A DNA stretch of 12,660 bases, taken from contig JAGCTK010000191.1 in the NCBI GenBank assembly GCA_017963715.1, positions 1 to 12,660 of the forward strand, written 5' to 3'. The DNA is from Alphaproteobacteria bacterium (GTDB lineage: Bacteria; Pseudomonadota; Alphaproteobacteria; RF32; CAG-239). Shown piece by piece: positions 1 through 6,331 of the stretch. The notes below the pieces were generated by a model. That model saw only the letters and a list, made by a program, of their open reading frames with translations. It was not told where the DNA came from and did not search any database. The position numbers and the translations under genes were made by a program. Every line of letters starts with the position of its first letter. The first letter of the stretch is position 1.

Positions 1-444
1 GTTCCCAACCGTAATCGGTGGGTTCACCGTCACTGACCAAAAAAATCCACGGACGTTTGGAGGTGATACCGCACATATCATAAGATTTTTTTGGTCTTCG
101 ATTTTCTGTAATGCGAGTTCAACCGCTTTACCGAGCGGGGTTAAACCGCCGGCTTCCATCACGGGGGCCGTAAAATTCATCGCATCAATCCAATCGGAGG
201 CAATCACGGGCTCATCTTCTTTGCCGCAGGCTTTGATAATCAGCAGTTGCACGCGCGAGCTGGCGTCAATATCTTCTTTGAGTTCTTTTTCCAAAGCAAT
301 TAAACCTGCATTTAACTGTTTAATCGGTTCACCGCGCATCGAACCCGAGCAGTCAAGCACCAATACGCACGGCGTGCGTTCGTTGGCATTGTCGGCAAAT
401 TCGACATAAGGTATCATATCATCGGTTATATTATCTTCAGCCAT
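1..444 (-). CDS. TerY/YegL-like VWA-domain protein, partial at left edge, frame disrupted
   Basis: Seen: an ATG at 444-442, 7-9 nt after an AAGGAAC Shine-Dalgarno that overlaps the stop of the upstream lipoprotein gene, opens a VWA domain. The metal-binding DxSxS motif is DCSGS at residues 31-35, and the expected Thr lies in GGLTPLG. The reading frame is good to about residue 119, at a run of seven A (minus strand). Beyond it the family-like sequence SDGEPTDYGWE, which carries the third metal-site Asp, is found only in the -1 frame. The original frame also stays open to the edge but gives non-homologous sequence. Known: cytosolic VWA proteins of this type (COG4245) often sit beside PP2C phosphatases and kinases in stress or tellurite clusters. 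Inferred: a small soluble metal-binding protein, co-transcribed with the lipoprotein gene. The partners would lie to the left of the window. Whether it is intact depends on the A run. Confidence 0.8.
   Translation of the reverse strand, partial: MAEDNITDDMIPYVEFADNANERTPCVLVLDCSGSMRGEPIKQLNAGLIALEKELKEDIDASSRVQLLIIKACGKEDEPVIASDWIDAMNFTAPVMEAGGLTPLGKAVELALQKIEDQKNLMICAVSPPNVRGFFWSVTVNPPITVGN
86..92 (-). other. Homopolymer frame disruption (A7) in the VWA gene
   Basis: On the minus strand the gene reads gac-caa-aaa-aat-ctt in the upstream frame, but the conserved downstream frame needs aaa-tct-tat-gat. A -1 shift, or one added A (A8), restores continuous VWA homology. The heptamer A-AAA-AAT fits the X-XXY-YYZ pattern for -1 slippage. 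A one-base sequencing or assembly indel is the simplest explanation. A genuine mutation, transcriptional slippage or programmed frameshifting remain possible. Confidence 0.75.
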
Positions 445-455
445 AGCGTTGTTCC

Positions 456-590
456 TTATATTTTGGGATAGATGTGCGGATAGCCGCTGTTTTCAATCGG
501 TTGTGGATCAGACATTTTGCCGCAGGCCGATTGTATAAGCAAAACGGCAAAAAGCAAAACGATTTTGAAAAACGTACCGGTACGTTTCAT
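456..590 (-). CDS. Small LptM-like lipoprotein (44 aa)
   Basis: Seen: ATG at 590-588 with AAAAGG about 10 nt upstream, and a TAA stop at 456-458. The N-terminus MKRTG is followed by a hydrophobic stretch at residues 7-19 and a lipobox-like QSAC with Cys23, then GK, a Pro-rich stretch and YPHIYP near the C-terminus. Known: alphaproteobacteria carry a short lipoprotein with a C-G-K start and a YPxxYP tail, usually near lysA/argH and a TlpA gene. It belongs to the LptM/YifL group, whose E. coli member helps the LPS transporter LptD mature. Here a TlpA-like gene lies divergently 94 bp away, as that synteny predicts, though argH and lysA are not in view. Odd: Gln at the -3 position of the lipobox, where Leu is usual. 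It is the first gene of a two-gene unit with the VWA gene, whose start lies 11 nt past this stop. The family call is fairly good; the exact function is inferred. Confidence 0.68.
   Translation of the reverse strand: MKRTGTFFKIVLLFAVLLIQSACGKMSDPQPIENSGYPHIYPKI
570..587. repeat. 18-bp perfect palindrome at the start of the lipoprotein gene
   Basis: AAACGTACCGGTACGTTT equals its own reverse complement. It covers codons 2-7 of the lipoprotein gene and lies about 35-50 bp downstream of the predicted transcription start. It could be an operator or an mRNA hairpin next to the start codon, or chance. No second copy was noticed in the window. Confidence 0.55.
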
Positions 591-627
591 AATTTTTAAC
601 CTTTTTGTTGTAAGTTATTCTGATGTG

Positions 628-657
628 ATTATATCTAAAACGAACGCCGAATGTATA
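628..657 (-). promoter_or_regulatory. Predicted sigma-70-type promoter for the lipoprotein-VWA unit
   Basis: On the minus strand there is a perfect TATAAT (628-633) with TATACA (652-657, 4 of 6 consensus) 18 nt upstream. The start of transcription would be near 621, giving a leader of about 30 nt before the ATG at 590. The opposite strand has a weaker candidate for the divergent thioredoxin gene (TTGTTG at 605-610 and TATATC at 630-635), so the two promoters may overlap. Confidence 0.5.
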
Positions 658-684
658 GCATATTTTTGAGGATTTGAACAGGTA

Positions 685-1212
685 ATGCTTAGGATTTTTA
701 AAATTGTGACTTTGCTGGTTGCCTTTATGGCGACATCAACGGCTTTTGCCAAAAAGAGCGCGGTCAATATTTTTGAAATTTCGCGTGATGTGCCCAAAAC
801 CGAAATTATGCATCAAAGCGGCAAGACGTATCAATTATCGGATTTTAAGGGCGAATTTGTGGTCGCTGTCTTTTGGACCAAAACGTGCGGGCCCTGCATC
901 AAAGAACTCAAAGATTTGAACACCTTTGCGCAATCGGGCCTGAAAGAAGGTATCCGCTTGATTTTGATTTCGCCCGAAAAAGATTGGACATCCACGTTGG
1001 AACAAAAGCGGTTCTTGAAAAAATACGGTGCGCCGGATGTAGAATTTTATACCGACCATAAAGGCAAACTGGCAGCCGATTTCGGGATTTTTACAACGCC
1101 GCATACGGTTTTAATCGATGAGGAATCGCAAGAAATAGGCCGCATCAGAGGCACAGCAAAATGGGGCGATAAACGCATTTTGGACTATATCAAAAACCTC
1201 AAGAAAAACTAA
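685..1212 (+). CDS. TlpA-like periplasmic thiol-disulfide oxidoreductase
   Basis: Seen: 175 residues. A positively charged start and hydrophobic residues 7-20 ending at AFA (20-22) make a Sec signal peptide. A thioredoxin fold of the AhpC/TSA-TlpA type follows, with the active site WTKTCGPC (Cys68, Cys71) and the cis-proline TTP at 137-139. An in-frame stop at 667-669 and the lack of another start codon fix ATG 685; GAGGA lies 12 nt upstream. Known: TlpA-family proteins use the CxxC pair to reduce or exchange disulfides in exported proteins, for example in cytochrome or copper-centre assembly. Inferred: a soluble or signal-anchored periplasmic reductant. It is transcribed with mtaB, 66 bp downstream, though a small hairpin lies between them. 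Its substrate and its electron donor cannot be told from the sequence. Confidence 0.88.
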   Translation: MLRIFKIVTLLVAFMATSTAFAKKSAVNIFEISRDVPKTEIMHQSGKTYQLSDFKGEFVVAVFWTKTCGPCIKELKDLNTFAQSGLKEGIRLILISPEKDWTSTLEQKRFLKKYGAPDVEFYTDHKGKLAADFGIFTTPHTVLIDEESQEIGRIRGTAKWGDKRILDYIKNLKKN

Positions 1213-1215
1213 TCA

Positions 1216-1237
1216 CTTTTGCTTGATTTTGCAAAAG
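1216..1237 (+). other. Short hairpin between the thioredoxin gene and mtaB
   Basis: CTTTTGC (1216-1222) and GCAAAAG (1231-1237) pair over 7 bp with an 8-nt loop, just after the thioredoxin stop. No T-run follows, so it is not a standard intrinsic terminator. It may be an mRNA-stabilising 3' structure or nothing. Confidence 0.3.
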
Positions 1238-1278
1238 ACGGCTGATAAGATGCACAACTGTCTATACGGAAGAATAAG

Positions 1279-2316
1279 ATGGTTCAAGTTATTACATTCG
1301 GTTGTCGTCTGAACGCCTTTGAATCTGAAGTTATCAAAGAAAAATTAAAGGCTTTCTCGGATGATATCATTGTCATCAACACCTGTGCGGTCACAGGTGA
1401 AGCTGAAAGACAATGCCGCCAAATGATCAGAAAAGTCAAAAAAGAAAATCCGTCGGCCAAAATCGTGGTGACGGGTTGTTCGGCCGAAGTTAATGCCGAT
1501 TCGTTTAAGAATATGAGCGAGGTCGATTTGGTGCTCGGCAACAAAGAAAAAGCGGATATTGAAAAATATTTGGCCGTGGAAGACGGCAACAAAATACAAT
1601 CGGGACATATTGCCCAAGACGACACAATCGATGCTTATATGATTACGGGTTTTGAAGGCCGGCAAAAAGCGTTTGTGCAAATTCAGCAAGGGTGCAATCA
1701 TCGCTGCACATACTGCATTGTGCCTTATGCGCGCGGCAAAAGTCGCTCGGCGGATATTGACCATGTCGTCTCGCAAGTCAAGTTGCTAATTAAAAACGGA
1801 ATCAGCCAAATTTGTTTAACGGGTGTTGATTTGTGCTCGTATAAATACGGCTTGGCCAATGCAGTGCGCGCGATTTTAGATGAGGTGCCCGAAGTTGAAG
1901 AATTGTCGTTCGGCTCATTAGATCCGGCGGCCGTCGAAGATGCGTTGATTGAACTGATCGGTGAAAATAAAAAGATTTTGCCGTATTTTCATTTGTCGGT
2001 GCAATCGGGCGATGATTTTGTTTTGAAAAAAATGGCGCGACGTCACCGGCGTCAAGATGTGATTGATTTGTGCCGAAAAATCAGGGAAAAACGTCCGGAA
2101 GCGACGTTTGGCGCAGATTTTATTTGCGGTTTTCCGTTTGAAACCGATGAAGCGTTTGAAAATACATGTCGATTGGTGCGTGAGGCCGGTCTTGATAAAT
2201 TGCATGTTTTTCCGTATTCCGAGCGTGCGGGGACAGCGGCGGCCGCAATGGAGCAGGTCGACAAAAGCATTCGTCATCAGCGGGCAAAAATATTAAGAGA
2301 TTTGGTGAAAGGATAA
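1279..2316 (+). CDS. mtaB: tRNA (t6A37) methylthiotransferase MtaB, short form
   Basis: Role: a radical-SAM enzyme that turns t6A at position 37 of tRNAs into ms2t6A, using two [4Fe-4S] clusters. Seen: 345 residues. The N-terminal methylthiotransferase domain has its three cluster cysteines, Cys9 (FGCRLN), Cys36 (NTCAVT) and Cys67 (TGCSAE). The radical-SAM motif CNHRCTYC follows at 139-146, then later core motifs such as SVQSGDD and the HVFPYSERAGT stretch. GGAAGA lies 5-6 nt before the ATG. Odd: the protein stops about 25 residues after the HVFPYS motif, whereas typical MtaB proteins are about 420-450 residues with a C-terminal TRAM RNA-binding domain. The stop is followed 3 nt later by the ftsY start, so there is no room for that domain. 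The mtaB-ftsY order is common in alphaproteobacteria and supports the call over the paralogues MiaB and RimO. Confidence 0.92.
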   Translation: MVQVITFGCRLNAFESEVIKEKLKAFSDDIIVINTCAVTGEAERQCRQMIRKVKKENPSAKIVVTGCSAEVNADSFKNMSEVDLVLGNKEKADIEKYLAVEDGNKIQSGHIAQDDTIDAYMITGFEGRQKAFVQIQQGCNHRCTYCIVPYARGKSRSADIDHVVSQVKLLIKNGISQICLTGVDLCSYKYGLANAVRAILDEVPEVEELSFGSLDPAAVEDALIELIGENKKILPYFHLSVQSGDDFVLKKMARRHRRQDVIDLCRKIREKRPEATFGADFICGFPFETDEAFENTCRLVREAGLDKLHVFPYSERAGTAAAAMEQVDKSIRHQRAKILRDLVKG

Positions 2317-2319
2317 CAG

Positions 2320-3231
2320 ATGTTAAAGTTTTTTCAAAAACTCGGGGCAGGTCTTAAAAAAACATCGGATAAAATTTCGGACGGTATCAAAGATATCGTG
2401 ACCAAACGAAAAGTTGACGGGTCTCTTTTGGATGAACTCGAAGAATTGTTGATTGCCTCTGATTTGGGTGTCAAAACAAGCAGTGATATTATCGCTTCTT
2501 TTTCAAAAGAAAAATTTGACAAGCAGGTCAGCCCGCAAGAAGTGAAAGAAGCATTGGCCCAAAAAATAACCGACATTTTGTTGCCCCTTGAGGCTGAATT
2601 TGAAACGGGCAGTCACAAGCCGTATGTGGTTTTGATGGCCGGTGTCAACGGTGCCGGCAAAACAACAACCATCGGAAAACTTGGCGCAAAATTAAAAGCC
2701 AAAGGCAAACAGGTTTCTTTTGTGGCGGCGGATACTTTTCGCGCGGCGGCGGTCGAACAACTTGAAGCCTGGGGAGTAAAAATCGGTGCGCGTGTGTATA
2801 AGGGTGCGCCGGGGTGTGATGCGGCCGGTTTGTGTTATGAGGCGCTGACAACGGCCGTCAAAGGCGGTGATGATGTGGTGTTTATCGATACGGCAGGGCG
2901 ACTTCAAAACAAAACGGGTTTGATGGATGAACTGAGCAAAATCGTGCGCGTGATTAAAAAAGTGATACCCGATGCTCCGCATTTGACGCTGTTGACGCTT
3001 GATGCCACAACGGGGCAAAATGCCGTTGCGCAAGTGGGCGTATTTAAGCAAATCATTGACGTCAACGGGCTTGTTATTACAAAACTGGACGGCTCTTCCA
3101 AAGGCGGTATCTTAGCCGCCATCGCAGGCGACAATCCAACGAGTGTCTATTTTGTGGGTGTCGGAGAACAAATCGACGATTTGGATGTTTTTAACGCGGC
3201 AGACTATGCCAAAAATTTGGTCGGTTTGTAG
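2320..3231 (+). CDS. ftsY: Signal recognition particle receptor FtsY
   Basis: Role: the SRP receptor GTPase. It docks ribosome-SRP complexes at the inner membrane so that membrane proteins insert co-translationally. Seen: 303 residues, essentially just the NG domain. A Lys-rich amphipathic start (residues 1-30) probably binds the membrane. The N domain helices follow, then the P-loop GVNGAGKTTT (Lys114), DTFRAAA (138-144), DTAGR (190-194), TKLDG (254-258) and the closing GVGEQIDDL motif. The long acidic A domain of E. coli FtsY is absent, which is common outside gammaproteobacteria. The start overlaps nothing, but its AAAGGA ribosome site lies inside the 3' end of mtaB and the gap is 3 nt, so translation is probably coupled. 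No clear terminator is seen in the 56 bp before the convergent kinase gene. Confidence 0.97.
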   Translation: MLKFFQKLGAGLKKTSDKISDGIKDIVTKRKVDGSLLDELEELLIASDLGVKTSSDIIASFSKEKFDKQVSPQEVKEALAQKITDILLPLEAEFETGSHKPYVVLMAGVNGAGKTTTIGKLGAKLKAKGKQVSFVAADTFRAAAVEQLEAWGVKIGARVYKGAPGCDAAGLCYEALTTAVKGGDDVVFIDTAGRLQNKTGLMDELSKIVRVIKKVIPDAPHLTLLTLDATTGQNAVAQVGVFKQIIDVNGLVITKLDGSSKGGILAAIAGDNPTSVYFVGVGEQIDDLDVFNAADYAKNLVGL

Positions 3232-3287
3232 ACCTGTTGCATCACAGGATTGCACACATCAAAGCACAGAAAAAGAATGGCGTTTTG

Positions 3288-4922
3288 TTATGATTTGGCT
3301 TTTGGAAACTTAAGTTCAAAAGTCGTGCCTTTGCCTAATGTGCTTGAAACGTTGATTTTGCCGCGGTGCTTTTCAACCAAAGATTTGACAATCGCCAACC
3401 CGAGCCCCGTGCCTTGATGGCGGTTGGTCTGGCCTTGAGAATAAAACGGATCAAAAATATGCGGTAGTTTTTCGGCCGGGATACCGATGCCGGTATCTTG
3501 AATAATGAGCGTGACAAGATTTTTGTTTTTATCGCTCGAAATTGTCAATGAACCACCGGAGGGCATGGCTTTGATGGCGTTTTGAAACAGATTTAAAAGA
3601 ATCATTTTAAAATCGGTTTTGTTGCCGAGAACATTGTTTTCGGCAACTTTATGCTGACGCACGACGGTAATGCCGTGGCGCTTTAATTCATAATCAAGCA
3701 GAGGCACAATCTCGTCAATGGTGGTTTTTAAGTCAAAGACTTCGCGTGTTTCGGTATCGTTGCGTGCAAGGTTGAGTAATCTTTCGGGAATTTCGACGCT
3801 GGCCACGATTTGCTGATAAATCATATGAAGATATTTGATATCCTGCGGTGTTAATGTGTTCTGTTTTTCGGTGCTTTCAAGCAAAGCCTCCAAAATCATA
3901 CGTGTGGCACCCAAGTTGTTTTTCATCTCGTGCGCAACAGAGGTTGATAAAAAGCCTAACGAAGAAATTTTTTGTTGGTGCGAAAAGCGCACATCATCAC
4001 TTAAATCACGGATGGATTCAATGATATAAAAATTGTCTTCTCCTTCGCTGTTTAAAATTTTGAGCGGGGCGGCGTTGACTGACAGCGGATGGCCGTTGAC
4101 ATTTTGAATGAGACTGATACTGCGTGCATTGGAAGATTTCAATTCTTTAATGGGGCAATTAAACACACCGGCAGGACAAGCATTGCTAAAACCGTAAGCC
4201 TCATAGCACTTGATGTTATGTTCGGTGCTGGCAAATTGTTTTTGATAAGCGGTGTTATGCATCACGACATTATAATTGCGATCAATCACACGAATGCCAT
4301 CAGGGATACCGTCAATCAAAGCCTGCAAAAAACGCTCGGAATTTTTGATATCGGCCACGTTGTGTTCAATACTGGCCATCATGCTGTTAAATGTTGAAGA
4401 TAAGGTATCAAATTCATCAAAAAAATGTTGCTTCGGTTTGGCTTCAATGCGGTATGAAAAATCACCTTTCGAAATTTTTTGTGTGGCATCTGTCAATTTA
4501 TTAATCGGCATAATCACCCACCGTTGCAACATCAAACCTAAACATAAGACGGAAATCAAACTCAACAGCGAACTGATACCGATGATGCGCATGCCGTCAA
4601 AAAAGGCTTGAGACTGTTCGTTAAAATTGCTTTGCAATTCTTCATTGATGCGGGCTTCTTGAGATAGTTCGCGCTGTTTGACAGACAAATCGTCATCCAT
4701 AATCGGCGATACTTTGACGTGGATATCATTGAGCTTGCGTTGCAACATGATGTTGTCGTGCAATAAGTTCATTACATATTGGTTTCTTTTTGAAACAGAG
4801 GCAAAATCAGATGAATATTTTTCGGCATAAATCAAAATAAAAATCGATAAAAAGAGCGACGCCATAATAACGAATAGGCCAAAAACGATATAAAAAATCT
4901 TCTTTTTTAAACTTAAAAACAT
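3288..4922 (-). CDS. Membrane sensor histidine kinase with HAMP and Cys-containing PAS domain
   Basis: Role: autophosphorylates on histidine in response to a signal and passes phosphate to a response regulator, which is not encoded in this window. Seen: 544 residues. TM1 is about 9-32, then a mostly helical, charged periplasmic region of about 80 residues, TM2 about 112-135, HAMP about 136-188 and PAS about 196-305 containing Cys239, Cys249 and Cys256. The dimerisation/phosphoacceptor motif is VAHEMKNNL with His331. The ATPase domain has the N box around Asn444-Asn448, DTGIGIP (476-482), FDPFYS (490-495) and GTGLGLA (504-510). All catalytic boxes look intact. The start has GAGGAGT about 8 nt upstream, inside the end of the bax-like gene; the gap is 2 nt. 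As last gene of the murJ operon it may sense an envelope or redox state, but this is inference. Confidence 0.93.
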   Translation of the reverse strand: MFLSLKKKIFYIVFGLFVIMASLFLSIFILIYAEKYSSDFASVSKRNQYVMNLLHDNIMLQRKLNDIHVKVSPIMDDDLSVKQRELSQEARINEELQSNFNEQSQAFFDGMRIIGISSLLSLISVLCLGLMLQRWVIMPINKLTDATQKISKGDFSYRIEAKPKQHFFDEFDTLSSTFNSMMASIEHNVADIKNSERFLQALIDGIPDGIRVIDRNYNVVMHNTAYQKQFASTEHNIKCYEAYGFSNACPAGVFNCPIKELKSSNARSISLIQNVNGHPLSVNAAPLKILNSEGEDNFYIIESIRDLSDDVRFSHQQKISSLGFLSTSVAHEMKNNLGATRMILEALLESTEKQNTLTPQDIKYLHMIYQQIVASVEIPERLLNLARNDTETREVFDLKTTIDEIVPLLDYELKRHGITVVRQHKVAENNVLGNKTDFKMILLNLFQNAIKAMPSGGSLTISSDKNKNLVTLIIQDTGIGIPAEKLPHIFDPFYSQGQTNRHQGTGLGLAIVKSLVEKHRGKINVSSTLGKGTTFELKFPKAKS

Positions 4923-4924
4923 CG

Positions 4925-5824
4925 TTACTCCTCAAATTGATAAGGCGGTTCCAAATGCGCATCATCTAACAGATGAAGTTTATAATACGTCAAAGTATAG
5001 TCAACGAGGCCGGCATAATTTTGAAGATTGGAATCAAAAAGCAAGCCGAAATCAAAACGTTTGCCGTATAAAACAGATCCACGCTTCCGCGATACGGCGC
5101 GAGCATCGCGGAAAGTGCTGTAGTTGATATTTGAATTGAGTTTTAAGACGTATTCTCGAATGCTGTCTTCCAAACTGTCAAAAATTTGATAGCGATAACC
5201 TTCTTGTTTATCTTCAAGAGGTTCAAGCCCTTCATCCTGATACCAAATGCGTTGTTTGAATAAATTGTTGGCCTTCAAGGCAATACGCGATGTGCCCCAG
5301 TTGGTGCGGATGGCGGCCACCGCCAAAATAATCGACGGCGGAACCGCGTCAATTTTCGGTTTAAGGACGCTTAAAAGTTGCATATACTTTCGCGTATCTT
5401 TGAAATGGCTGACGGCATCATATTTTTGCGCCAACCGATCTAAAAAATACATATCGGCATCATCGACATCTTTATTTAATTCAAAGTGATAAGAAAGCGC
5501 ATCAAGCATGTCACGTTCTTCTAAAACTTCGGCATTGACTTTTAAGATAAGCGGTATCAGCATTTGCATAAAAACGCGATTGCGCTCACTCGTGTCTTCA
5601 AATGAGGCAAAATCTGCGGGAATATTTTGAACAAAAACTCTCGGATATTCATTGTCGGGCAAATTGATATAAGAATCATAACCTAAATCTTCAAACATTT
5701 TTCGCAACTCGGTCGTGTTGTAATCGCGCAGGTAAACGCCTGTTTCATCGGCACGAAATGAGGGTGTTTGCGCATGGGCGGCAAAAGAAAAAATGAGGGA
5801 AAAAAGCAAGATAAACCGAGGCAT
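4925..5824 (-). CDS. Bax-like glucosaminidase-fold periplasmic protein, probable pseudoenzyme
   Basis: Seen: 299 residues. A signal peptide (residues 1-18, cleavage after AHA) is followed by a long helical region and then the Bax/GH73-like core: PPSIILAVAA, WGTSRIALKANNLF (176-189), FDSLEDSIREYVLKLN (215-230) and a Tyr-rich tail. In E. coli Bax and relatives the segment before WGTS is AAAESG, whose Glu is the expected catalytic acid. Here the same place reads AAIRTN, with Arg173 at that position (codon CGC at 5306-5308). Known: active members cleave the peptidoglycan N-acetylglucosaminyl linkage. Inferred: this copy keeps the fold but has probably lost hydrolysis and may bind glycan or a partner. 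GGGAGGA precedes the ATG, which directly abuts the Nfu stop. It is co-transcribed with the kinase that follows 2 nt later. Family call good, inactivity moderate. Confidence 0.82.
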   Translation of the reverse strand: MPRFILLFSLIFSFAAHAQTPSFRADETGVYLRDYNTTELRKMFEDLGYDSYINLPDNEYPRVFVQNIPADFASFEDTSERNRVFMQMLIPLILKVNAEVLEERDMLDALSYHFELNKDVDDADMYFLDRLAQKYDAVSHFKDTRKYMQLLSVLKPKIDAVPPSIILAVAAIRTNWGTSRIALKANNLFKQRIWYQDEGLEPLEDKQEGYRYQIFDSLEDSIREYVLKLNSNINYSTFRDARAVSRKRGSVLYGKRFDFGLLFDSNLQNYAGLVDYTLTYYKLHLLDDAHLEPPYQFEE

Positions 5825-6331
5825 TTATTCCTCCCGCTCAATGGCCTTAATTTGAGGCAAATATTTTGTAAGTGTTGTTTTGATGATGTTATTGAGCGTT
5901 TGCTCAGCCTGCATGCAACCTTTACAATGCCCCTCAAAACGCAAAGTCAAGACATCATCTTTGAGCAAAATAACGGCAATATCGCCGCCGTGCGTATGCA
6001 AAAAAGGACGAATACGCGCCTCAATTAAGGCTTCAACTTTGGGTAGCAGGTGGGCATCGGAAGATACATCTTGCAATTTAGCATCCGTTAAAAGTGCCGG
6101 GAGCAAAGTCTCAAGGTGATGCGATGAGGCTTCATCTTTTTGTTCAACAAAAAGCATATCGGGAAGCAATAAAGCACGTTTGACAAGGCCGGTTGTGAAA
6201 ATGTCATTTAAAAGAGAAGTCGAAGGCAAAATATTCGCATCGGCATAATCCGATTCGCCCGTTTTGAGCAAAGGCACATCACAATAAAAATTGATAACAT
6301 TTTCATTGAATGTTTTTTCGATTTCAATCAT
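5825..6331 (-). CDS. Nfu-type iron-sulfur cluster scaffold/carrier
   Basis: Role: carries or assembles a [4Fe-4S] cluster and hands it to target proteins in the cytosol. Seen: 168 residues in two parts. Residues 1-85 match the pattern of the Nfu N-terminal domain (FN-N--NFY start, DYADA, SLLNDIF, then a hydrophobic strand and LPALL), though diverged. Residues 97-164 form the NifU C-terminal domain, with VEALIEARIRPFL, HTHGGD and the cluster motif CKGC (Cys136, Cys139). Proline usually follows the second Cys in this family; here it is Met. The start codon directly follows the murJ stop without spacing, and the next gene starts directly after this stop. Nfu genes lie near murJ in several alphaproteobacteria, so the position is expected. 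MtaB in this window is one possible client, as it needs two [4Fe-4S] clusters. Confidence 0.9.
   Translation of the reverse strand: MIEIEKTFNENVINFYCDVPLLKTGESDYADANILPSTSLLNDIFTTGLVKRALLLPDMLFVEQKDEASSHHLETLLPALLTDAKLQDVSSDAHLLPKVEALIEARIRPFLHTHGGDIAVILLKDDVLTLRFEGHCKGCMQAEQTLNNIIKTTLTKYLPQIKAIEREE

Noticed and set aside
1345..1776. Minus-strand open frame (143 codons) opposite mtaB
   Set aside because: It lies wholly inside the mtaB coding sequence, whose motifs are clear, and shows no motif of its own.
2320..2400. FtsY lacking the acidic A domain as an anomaly
   Set aside because: Many bacteria outside the gammaproteobacteria have a short FtsY with just an amphipathic start before the NG domain, so it is normal.
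3233..3248. CCTGT...ACAGG inverted repeat after ftsY as a terminator
   Set aside because: The stem is only 5 bp, and no T-run follows on either strand.
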